Shown here piece after piece: positions 1 through 5,354 of a stretch of 11,418 bases of DNA. The notes under the pieces are model-generated. The model did no database searches. It was not told the DNA's origin and saw nothing but the letters and a program-made list of their open reading frames with translations. Location of the stretch: positions 1-11,418 of the forward strand of contig CAMLQS010000150.1 in the NCBI GenBank assembly GCA_946482165.1, given 5' to 3'. The translations under genes and the position numbers were made by a program. The first letter of the stretch is position 1. Each line of letters begins with the position of its first letter. This DNA is from an uncultured Verrucomicrobiota bacterium. Lineage in GTDB: Bacteria; Verrucomicrobiota; Verrucomicrobiae; Opitutales; Opitutaceae.

Positions 1-189
1 GGCGGCGCATTCGGCGGCGAGTCGGGCGGAGAGGGCGGAGACGGCTTCCTCGTCGTTGGCGGCGGCGGGGCGGCCGAGTGGCGGTGACGAAGACGGACGC
101 GCGGGCTCGGTCGCGAACTGACGGGACAGCAAGACGCCGGCGAATCCGGCGAAAGCGAGCGCCAGGAGCTTAAGGACGCGAGCACGCAT
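1..189 (-). CDS. Helical-repeat protein C, N-terminal fragment (cut by window edge)
   Basis: This is the first 63 codons of a gene that continues past the left edge; the reading frame is open to base 1. It starts with ATG (complement of 187-189) and encodes MRARVLKLLALAFAGFAGVL, a basic start followed by a hydrophobic segment with no obvious cleavage site, so a signal anchor is likely. A Pro/Ser/Ala-rich linker follows. Residues 51-61 (SALSARLAAEC) match the beginning of the cap domain of the two complete helical-repeat proteins at 2839-5211 and 7683-10022 (for example AERLAAEC in the latter). I therefore read it as a third paralogue whose repeat array lies outside the window. No Shine-Dalgarno sequence is visible upstream. 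It follows beta-helix gene B after a 143-bp gap, as helical-repeat gene A follows beta-helix gene A. Its function is unknown. Confidence 0.75.
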   Translation of the reverse strand, partial: MRARVLKLLALAFAGFAGVLLSRQFATEPARPSSSPPLGRPAAANDEEAVSALSARLAAECAA

Positions 190-273
190 GCGGGGTGGAG
201 GATCGGGCGGGGAACAAGCGGAGACCTTCGACTGACTGTTCGGGTTTGTCGGCGGAGCGGACAAGGAGACGGG

Positions 274-307
274 GCCGACCGCGGGCGGTGATTCGCCCGC
301 GGTCGGC
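274..307 (-). terminator. Perfect hairpin after beta-helix gene B
   Basis: Two 14-base arms, gccgaccgcgggcg (274-287) and cgcccgcggtcggc (294-307), are exact reverse complements around a 6-base loop. The hairpin begins 26 bases beyond the stop codon of the minus-strand gene at 333-1286 and precedes the start of the next gene at 189. No T-tract follows the stem on the minus strand, so it may be a weak terminator, an mRNA 3'-end stabiliser or an attenuator between the two genes. The placement is like that of the hairpin after beta-helix gene A. Confidence 0.6.
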
Positions 308-332
308 GTGGTCTCAAGCGAGGCGTGTCCAC

Positions 333-1286
333 CTATTGGCAGCTCACGCGGCAAACGTTGCCGTAGCTGGCAGGGTTGGAGTCATACCAGCAGGCGGTGC
401 CGGTGCCGTTACCCCTCACGGTGCCGCCGTTCACCTTGACGTTTTTCGACACGGAACCGAACCAGATGCCGTTCTGGTTGCCGTTGGCGTTGATGGTCGA
501 GATCGTGGTGTTCTGGCTGTTGGTGGTGCTGTAGAACACGCGACCGCAGCGGTCGTTGGCGTTGACGGTGGTGACGGTGGTCGGGCCGAGGTTGGTGTTG
601 GCGGTGCGGAAGGCGGCGTAGCCGGTGCCGGTGCCGCAGCGGGTGCCGCTGACGGTGCGGATCCAGGAATTGGTGCTGTTGTTCAGGAGCACGCCGCAGT
701 GGCCGCGGTCGGTGGCGGTGACATCGATGAGGGAGACGCCGTTGATTCCGTAGGTTTCGACGCCGTGGCTGCCGGAGGCGGTGCATCTTGGGCTGCCGCC
801 GCTGAAGTTGGAGCCGCCGCCGCCGGCGCAGTTGTCGATGCGCATGAGGATGCCGCCGGTGCCGTTGACGCCGCTGAAGGTTTGTCCGGAGCACGTTTGG
901 AAATACATGCCGAACCACGGGGAGCCGGCGATGTTCACGTTGATGGCGCCGGTGGCGGAGGAGTTGCGGGCGCGGATGACGCCGCCGCCGAAGCTGCTCG
1001 TGATGGTGTTGCCCCAGCCGTCGACCTTTACGTTGGACTTGAGGTTGATGCTGCCGGTGGCGGTGCCGCCGTTGTAGATGCGGAGCGTGCCGGAGGACAT
1101 GGCGCCGACGCAGGCATTGCCGGCGGCGGCCAGGTTGTTGCCGGTGTATTTGGTGACTCCGTCGACCTTGCCGGTCCACGTGGAGCCGGACAGGGAGACT
1201 TCGCCGGTGGCGGCGTTGGCGGTGCCCGCGAGGGCGAGCAACGCGACCAGCGCCGAGCAGAGGCGCAGTTTTTTCAGGGATTTCAT
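333..1286 (-). CDS. Secreted right-handed beta-helix protein B
   Basis: This encodes 317 residues with a classical signal peptide: KSLKKLR, a hydrophobic core, then GTANA with predicted cleavage near residue 25. The mature protein is rich in Gly, Ser, Thr and Asn, with short strand-turn repeats such as INLKSNVKVDGWGN and TISTINANGNQNGIWFG, typical of parallel beta-helix (pectin-lyase-like) folds. A marked block is SHGVETYGI, followed by TATD, CGVLLNN, a TRC and GYAAFR. Nine mature cysteines, including the terminal CRVSCQ, suggest disulphides in the periplasm or outside the cell. No catalytic residues can be assigned, so carbohydrate binding, carbohydrate cleavage or a structural surface role are all possible. 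It is a paralogue of the gene at 10291-11241; the first 24 residues after the signal peptides (ATGEVSLSGSTWTGKVDGVT, then KYTG) are identical. The ATG is preceded by a weak AAGAG eight bases upstream. A perfect hairpin follows the gene. Confidence 0.85.
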   Translation of the reverse strand: MKSLKKLRLCSALVALLALAGTANAATGEVSLSGSTWTGKVDGVTKYTGNNLAAAGNACVGAMSSGTLRIYNGGTATGSINLKSNVKVDGWGNTITSSFGGGVIRARNSSATGAINVNIAGSPWFGMYFQTCSGQTFSGVNGTGGILMRIDNCAGGGGSNFSGGSPRCTASGSHGVETYGINGVSLIDVTATDRGHCGVLLNNSTNSWIRTVSGTRCGTGTGYAAFRTANTNLGPTTVTTVNANDRCGRVFYSTTNSQNTTISTINANGNQNGIWFGSVSKNVKVNGGTVRGNGTGTACWYDSNPASYGNVCRVSCQ

Positions 1287-1764
1287 AGGGTATCTCTTGT
1301 TTGGGGTATCGCCCGTTGGGGTTGGGCTCCATTCGTCCGTCCAAGACGGTTTCGAGCGGAGTTTGGGCAGGAGGGCGGAGGGACCTGCTCCAAAGGCGTG
1401 AGGGCTGAGGGAGCCGGGAAAGCGGGAGCCGCATCGTGGGGGCGGCGTGTGAGGTGGGCCGGGGTGGGCCGGGATCTAACAAAAGCGAAGACACGGACTG
1501 TCCCACGGGCGGGAACATGTTGAGGTGTTTTTGTGGTTACCGTAACACGGCCCTGGGCTTTCGGAAGAGATCACAAGCACGGCACCCGTTCGCGGAGCCA
1601 TGAAAGGCTTCGTGAAGGAGCTCGTAATGGCGGTGCCGATACCCGCGCGGGCGCACCGGGTTTGCCTTGGCCGAAGACGTGTCGGCGAAGTCAGCCGGGG
1701 CCGAAGCCGGCGATGCCTATTCCCGATCCCAAGTCCCCGTTCCGGCTTGTTTACGAGACACAGC
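1287..1764. other. 478-bp intergenic region between GT2 gene and beta-helix gene B
   Basis: I see no convincing gene here; open frames in it are Pro/Arg/Ser-rich, low-complexity shadows. It must hold the 3' end of the GT2 transcript and probably the promoter of beta-helix gene B, but no clear -35/-10 pair could be identified. Visible small structures are a tandem 10-bp direct repeat GGTGGGCCGG at 1453-1462 and 1463-1472, an 11-bp palindrome GTTACCGTAAC at 1536-1546 next to a T-run (operator-like, unproven), an inverted repeat CGGTGC/GCACCG at 1631-1636/1653-1658, and a small hairpin at 1694-1711. Confidence 0.6.
1694..1711 (-). terminator. Possible terminator hairpin after GT2 gene
   Basis: Read on the minus strand, the stem GCCGGC closes over a TTCG loop onto GCC, then GGC after a 2-base bulge. 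It lies 54 bases beyond the GT2 stop codon. A TTCG tetraloop on a GC stem is typical of stable RNA hairpins, but no T-tract follows, so termination is only a possibility. Confidence 0.3.
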
Positions 1765-2574
1765 CTAACCCGATTTTGGATCCGCCATGCCGGGGGCGCC
1801 GGAGTCGGGGGAAACCCGGCGGTCGCTGGCCGCGGGGAAGAGCGGGGAGCGGCGGAGGCCGAGACGGGCGAGGCGGAAGGCGGCGGCGGTGGAGATGCAG
1901 CCGAAACCGTAGCGGACGCTGCGGCGGAAGTCGATCGAGGACGCCTCGGGAAAATACTTCGTCGGGCAACTGATCTCGGCGACGACATAGCCCTGCCAAA
2001 GTATCTGGGCGAGCATCTGGTTATCGAAGACGAAGTCGTCGGAGTTTCCGCGCCAGGGGATGTGTTCGAGGAGTTCCCGGGAGAAGGCGCGGTAGCCGGT
2101 GTGGTATTCGGAGAGCTTGGCTCCGAGGAGGACGTTCTCCGCGAACGTGAGGGCGCGGTTGGCGAGGTATTTCCAGAGCGGCATGCCGCCGCGCAGGGCC
2201 TGGCCGCCGAGGATGCGGCTGCCGATCACGCAGGCGTAGACGTCGCCCGCGACGAGGGACGCCATGGCGGGGATGAGCGCGGGGGTGTATTGGTAATCCG
2301 GATGCACCATGATGACGACGTCCGCGCCGGCATCGAGCGCGGCGGCGTAGCAGGTCTTCTGGTTGCCTCCATAGCCGAGGTTGCGCGGGTGGACGTGGAC
2401 GCTGGTGCGGGGAAGTTCGCGGGCGAGCGATGCGGTCTCGTCGCGGCTGGCGTCGTCGACGATAATCACCTGGTCGACGATGCCGGTCGCCATCACCTCC
2501 TCGTAGGTGCGCCGGAGGGTCTTCGCGGCGTTGTAGGCGGGCATGACGACGACGATCTTGCGGCTGTTATACAT
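1765..2574 (-). CDS. Family 2 glycosyltransferase (polyprenyl-phosphate-sugar synthase type)
   Basis: This 269-residue cytoplasmic or membrane-associated enzyme has a GT-A fold of the DPM/DPG-synthase-like GT2 group, which transfers a sugar from a nucleotide-sugar to an acceptor, often polyprenyl phosphate. In order it has the nucleotide-binding start VVMPAYNA (9-16), VDDASRD (39-45), [10 protein letters not shown] (62-71), the metal-binding DXD-equivalent HPDYQY (91-96), the acceptor-side [11 protein letters not shown] (155-165) and [14 protein letters not shown] (177-190). The C-terminal part (RRSVRYGFG, then RLARLGL) is amphipathic, with no clear membrane helix, so it resembles soluble members rather than those with C-terminal membrane spans. 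Length is normal for the family. The start is the first ATG; no good Shine-Dalgarno sequence precedes it. It lies 264 bp downstream of helical-repeat gene B. The family call is firm. Donor sugar and acceptor cannot be read from sequence; a link to the TMTC-like protein is inference. Confidence 0.9.
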   Translation of the reverse strand: MYNSRKIVVVMPAYNAAKTLRRTYEEVMATGIVDQVIIVDDASRDETASLARELPRTSVHVHPRNLGYGGNQKTCYAAALDAGADVVIMVHPDYQYTPALIPAMASLVAGDVYACVIGSRILGGQALRGGMPLWKYLANRALTFAENVLLGAKLSEYHTGYRAFSRELLEHIPWRGNSDDFVFDNQMLAQILWQGYVVAEISCPTKYFPEASSIDFRRSVRYGFGCISTAAAFRLARLGLRRSPLFPAASDRRVSPDSGAPGMADPKSG

Positions 2575-2615
2575 CGGAAAGGCAGGGCGGCGACGGGGAG
2601 AAGGGAGGGCTGAAG

Positions 2616-2636
2616 CCTGAGACCTGAAACCTGAAA
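2616..2636. repeat. Heptamer tandem repeat CCTGARA x3
   Basis: Three consecutive 7-base units, CCTGAGA, CCTGAAA and CCTGAAA, lie 42 bp upstream of the GT2 start codon. Related words (GAGACCTGAA) occur in the gap at 5266-5290. Confidence 0.7.
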
Positions 2637-2683
2637 GTCCGGGGGCGGAGGAATGCGGAAGCGCTGAAATGCCGAAGGGTGGG

Positions 2684-2823
2684 AACCGCTAAATCTCGCT
2701 AAAGGGCGCTAATCGGAGCCGGTGGAATGGCGGACTAAACGGCCCCGCCGTTCCGCTACGGGAGGGCAGGGCGGGATTTGGGGCGGGGATTGTTTTAGCG
2801 AGGCTTGGCGTTCTTTAGCGGTC
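2684..2823. repeat. Composite inverted-repeat element with 10-bp-phased CGCTAA boxes
   Basis: The left arm has CGCTAA at 2687-2692, 2697-2702 and 2707-2712, each exactly 10 bp apart. The right arm has the reverse complement TTAGCG at 2795-2800 and 2815-2820, with TTGGCG, one mismatch, at 2805-2810. All three boxes are exact mirror positions around 2753/2754. Inside lies a second imperfect palindrome, GTGGAATGGCGG (2722-2733) with CCGCCGTTCCGC (2745-2756), whose two non-Watson-Crick pairs are T-G wobbles on the plus strand. The element fills most of the gap between helical-repeat gene B and the GT2 gene. It could be a non-coding mobile repeat (REP- or MITE-like) or a protein-binding site. Confidence 0.55.
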
Positions 2824-2831
2824 AGGCATCT

Positions 2832-2848
2832 CCGCGGGTTACCCGCGG
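2832..2848 (-). terminator. Hairpin with the stop codon of helical-repeat gene B in its loop
   Basis: CCGCGGG (2832-2838) and CCCGCGG (2842-2848) form a perfect 7-bp stem around a 3-base loop, and that loop is the TAA stop codon. A run of T does not follow. It may mark the mRNA 3' end or act in termination, or it may be chance in GC-rich sequence. Confidence 0.35.
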
Positions 2849-5211
2849 GCGTTGAGGCGGGAGCGCCAGGCGGCGGCGCCTTCGGGGTCGTGTTTCTTCC
2901 ATGAGCGCTCGACGGCGTCGGCGGCGTTGGCGCGGGCGACGGGGTCCTCGATGGATTTGACCCACTCGGCGGCTTTTTTCGGGTGGCCGAAGGCGTAGGA
3001 GGAAACGAAGCGGGCGAGGGACTGGTCTCGGTCGGAGCCGCGGGGTAGCGCGGTGAGGAAGGCGCCGGCTTTGGCGGGATCGACGCGTCCCCAGCTCTCG
3101 ACGGTGAGGGAGAGAGCGGTGGCGCGGGCTTTTTCGTCGGGCAGCCTGGCGGCCCAGGCGGTGGCGGCGGCGGGGTCGGCACGGCCCCAGAAGTCGGCCA
3201 GGCTGTTGACGGCGGCGGTCGAAAGTTGCCCGGGCGGAAGCGCGGAGGCGAAGGCGGCGGCGTCGGCGGGAGCGTGTTCGGCGAGGGTGGTCACCAGGCT
3301 GTTGGCGAGGTGGGTGCGGAATTCGCCGGGCGGGAGCAGTTGCACCTGCGCCAGCGCGGCGGGGGCGTCATCGCGGGCCCAGGCGTTGGCAAGGCTTTGC
3401 ACGGCGAGATCGCGGGTTTCGCCCGCGGGTATTTGCGAGGCGATGGCGAGGGCGCCGGGCGCGTCGTGGAAAGACTGGGCCTCGACGATGGCGGCGAGCG
3501 CTTCCTGGCGGGCCGGCCCGGCGGGAAGGCGCTGGGCCCAGGCGAGGGCGCCCGGAGTGTCGGTGGATGCCCAGGGGCCGAGGGAGTGCTGGAGAGCGCG
3601 GCGGCGCTCGGCGGGAGACGCGAGGGTGGCGGCCCAGGTGGCGGTGCCTTCCGGATCGAGGTAGGCGCGGCGCTCGCCGAGGTAGGCGATGGCGTGGGTG
3701 CGCAACTCGCCTTCCGGCAGGGTGAGCAACCACTCCTGCGCGGCGGCGGGATCGAGTTGAACGTAACCGGTGGCGATGGCGCCGATGGCGTCGCGCTGGG
3801 CGGTGCCGGCGGGTAGGGCACGGGCGAATACGGCGGCCATTGCGGGGTCCTCGCGGGCAAGCTCCACGCTGACGGAACGAAGGAGCTCGGTGCGCTCGCT
3901 TCCGGCGGGGGCGCCCATGACGTATTCGAGGGCGATCTCGGGGTCTTCCTGCGCGATGAGGCCGAGCGCGGCGCCGAGGGTGGTGAGGCGCGCCTCGCCG
4001 GGGGGAAGCGCGGTCGCGGCCTCGAGCGCGGCCTCGGGTTCGCGGGAGCTCCAGTTGAGAATGACGTTCTTCAGGATGTCCGCGCGGTTGGCGCCGGGAG
4101 GCAGCTCGGAGGCGCGCGCGAAGGCATCCTTGGCGTCGGCGTTGGCGAGATTTCCCAGAAGCGTGCCGGTCGCTTCGTCGCGGTCGCGGCCGGGCGGAAA
4201 TTTGCCGATGAACTCAAGGGCGGTGGCGGGATCGGCGACCGGCCAGGCGGACGCGACAAGGACGAGCGCGCGACCGCGCACGGGGCCGGGCGGGAGCGCG
4301 AGCACGAACTCGGCGGCGGCGTTGGGGGAGACGGCGGTCCAGTTGTTGACCACGGTGCCGAGCAGTTCGTTGCGCTCGGCGCCGGCGGGCATGCCTTCGA
4401 CCCAGGCGACGGCCGAGCGGGGATCCTTCATGCCCCAGGCGCGGGCGATCGCGGCGGCGGCGGTGCGCCGGTCGAAGGGACGCAGCTGAAGTTTGGCGAG
4501 GGCGACGGCCGCGGCGGCGGGGTCGCCCTCGGCCCAGATGGCGAAGACCGAGCCGTAGGCGTCCTGGCGCGCGGAGGCCGGAAGCAGGGCGATGAGGCCG
4601 AGCGCGGCGGCGGGATTCTTCGCGGAGAGGAGCGGGAGGGCGAGGCGGAGGGCGTCGGTGCGAATGGAGCCCGGGGGGAGTTCGCCAATCCACGCCACGG
4701 CGCCGGCGAGATCGGCATGGAGCCAGCCCTGGAGTGCGCTGAGCATGAGTTGATCGCGCAGAGTGGACGAGGGCAGGGCGCGGACAAAATCGATGGCCGC
4801 GCGAGGATCGCCCTCGGCCCAGCGGGCCAGGAGCGTTCGGCGCAACTCGTCCTGGGCGGGGGCGAGGACGAATTCGCGCAGGGCGCCGAGAAGTCTCCCG
4901 AAGTCGGCGGGCGAAAGTCGGGCGAGGATGACGTCCCACTGGGCGGTGCGGCGCCAGACGCCGCGGCGGCACTCATCGGAGAGTTGGGCGATGATTTGGT
5001 CGACGCTGAGCGCGGGAGCGGAGGCGGCGGCGGAGCCGGCGGGCGCGGCTTCGGGCGAAGGCAGGGCGGCGCGCGGAGCCGCGGTGCCGGGCGCGGAGGC
5101 GGGGGATCGGAAGTGGCCGAGGGCGAAGCCGCCGCCAAAGACGGCGAGGATGCAGAGGCGGAATGACCAATGACCAATGTCCAATGACCAATGAGTGGAG
5201 GGGCGGCGCAT
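2839..5211 (-). CDS. Helical-repeat protein B: membrane-anchored solenoid of 20 x 32-residue repeats
   Basis: This encodes 790 residues. A hydrophobic segment at about 18-32 (RLCILAVFGGGFALG) is a likely signal anchor, followed by an Ala/Pro/Ser-rich linker to about residue 70. A cap follows at about 70-134, with ECRRGVW, a Trp at 92 and LAPAQDELRR. Residues 135-774 are 20 repeats averaging 32 residues, then a 16-residue half repeat. The repeat pattern is D1-P2, A5, W/F8, L12-P13, G15, R18, A21-L22 and often W29, consistent with two short helices per repeat as in TPR-like solenoids. Repeat 3 has 31 residues and repeat 4 has 33. The family is not one I can name; a periplasmic scaffold or protein-binding role is inference. 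It lies 143 bp downstream of the TMTC-like gene. The only ATG start puts an intergenic-type heptamer repeat inside codons 7-17; an in-frame TTG at codon 10 is an alternative. No Shine-Dalgarno sequence is seen. Confidence 0.85.
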   Translation of the reverse strand: MRRPSTHWSLDIGHWSFRLCILAVFGGGFALGHFRSPASAPGTAAPRAALPSPEAAPAGSAAASAPALSVDQIIAQLSDECRRGVWRRTAQWDVILARLSPADFGRLLGALREFVLAPAQDELRRTLLARWAEGDPRAAIDFVRALPSSTLRDQLMLSALQGWLHADLAGAVAWIGELPPGSIRTDALRLALPLLSAKNPAAALGLIALLPASARQDAYGSVFAIWAEGDPAAAAVALAKLQLRPFDRRTAAAAIARAWGMKDPRSAVAWVEGMPAGAERNELLGTVVNNWTAVSPNAAAEFVLALPPGPVRGRALVLVASAWPVADPATALEFIGKFPPGRDRDEATGTLLGNLANADAKDAFARASELPPGANRADILKNVILNWSSREPEAALEAATALPPGEARLTTLGAALGLIAQEDPEIALEYVMGAPAGSERTELLRSVSVELAREDPAMAAVFARALPAGTAQRDAIGAIATGYVQLDPAAAQEWLLTLPEGELRTHAIAYLGERRAYLDPEGTATWAATLASPAERRRALQHSLGPWASTDTPGALAWAQRLPAGPARQEALAAIVEAQSFHDAPGALAIASQIPAGETRDLAVQSLANAWARDDAPAALAQVQLLPPGEFRTHLANSLVTTLAEHAPADAAAFASALPPGQLSTAAVNSLADFWGRADPAAATAWAARLPDEKARATALSLTVESWGRVDPAKAGAFLTALPRGSDRDQSLARFVSSYAFGHPKKAAEWVKSIEDPVARANAADAVERSWKKHDPEGAAAWRSRLNARG
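2890..4809 (-). repeat. Coding array of 20 repeat units averaging 96 bp (helical-repeat protein B)
   Basis: These 1920 bp equal 20 x 96 bp and encode residues 135-774. Units are diverged at DNA level but keep a strict 32-residue protein period; units 3 and 4 are 31 and 33 residues, which cancel out. There are no spacers, so this is a protein repeat and not a CRISPR array. Confidence 0.85.
5163..5195. repeat. Heptamer tandem repeat ATGACCA x4
   Basis: Units ATGACCA, ATGACCA, ATGTCCA and ATGACCA are followed by a partial ATGAG. The array falls in the first codons of helical-repeat gene B, where it is translated as the peptide THWSLDIGHWSF just before the hydrophobic segment. A related array lies at 7608-7635. 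Confidence 0.8.
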
Positions 5212-5265
5212 GAGAGGGCGTGAAGCGAGAGGAGAAGAGCGGGAACGCGGAAGTCGGAGATCGGA

Positions 5266-5290
5266 GAACTTGAGACCTGAACTTGAGACC
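5266..5290. repeat. 12-bp direct repeat GAACTTGAGACC
   Basis: Two exact copies, 5266-5277 and 5279-5290, are separated by one T in the 143-bp gap between the TMTC-like gene and helical-repeat gene B. The GAGACC word links it to the CCTGARA heptamers at 2616-2636. Confidence 0.75.
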
Positions 5291-5315
5291 AGAGAGCCGA
5301 GGCGGGAGGAACGCG

Positions 5316-5354
5316 ACGAAACCGGCTCCGCCGTTCCGCCACGGGGAGGGGCGG
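5316..5354. repeat. GC-rich intergenic block shared with 2734-2774
   Basis: This block contains CTCCGCCGTTCCGCCACGGG and ends directly before the stop codon of the TMTC-like gene. The block at 2734-2774 contains the near-identical CCCCGCCGTTCCGCTACGGG, with similar flanks (ACGAAAC/ACTAAAC and GGGGCGG/AGGGCGG). Two copies of one short repeat family in two gaps of the same gene cluster suggest a dispersed repeat. Confidence 0.6.

Noticed and set aside
333..1286. Calling the beta-helix proteins pectate lyases
   Set aside because: The fold is suggested by strand-turn repeats, but no pectate-lyase catalytic or calcium-binding pattern could be assigned.
195..1523. Long plus-strand open frame opposite beta-helix gene B
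   Set aside because: Its product is a Gly/Ala/Val/Asp-rich string with no domain; the minus strand has a signal peptide, a paralogue and a terminator in this place. High GC keeps the opposite frame open.
1287..1560. Sigma-70-type promoter for beta-helix gene B (for example around a TTAGAT word on the minus strand)
   Set aside because: No -35 box at suitable spacing; the match is within chance.
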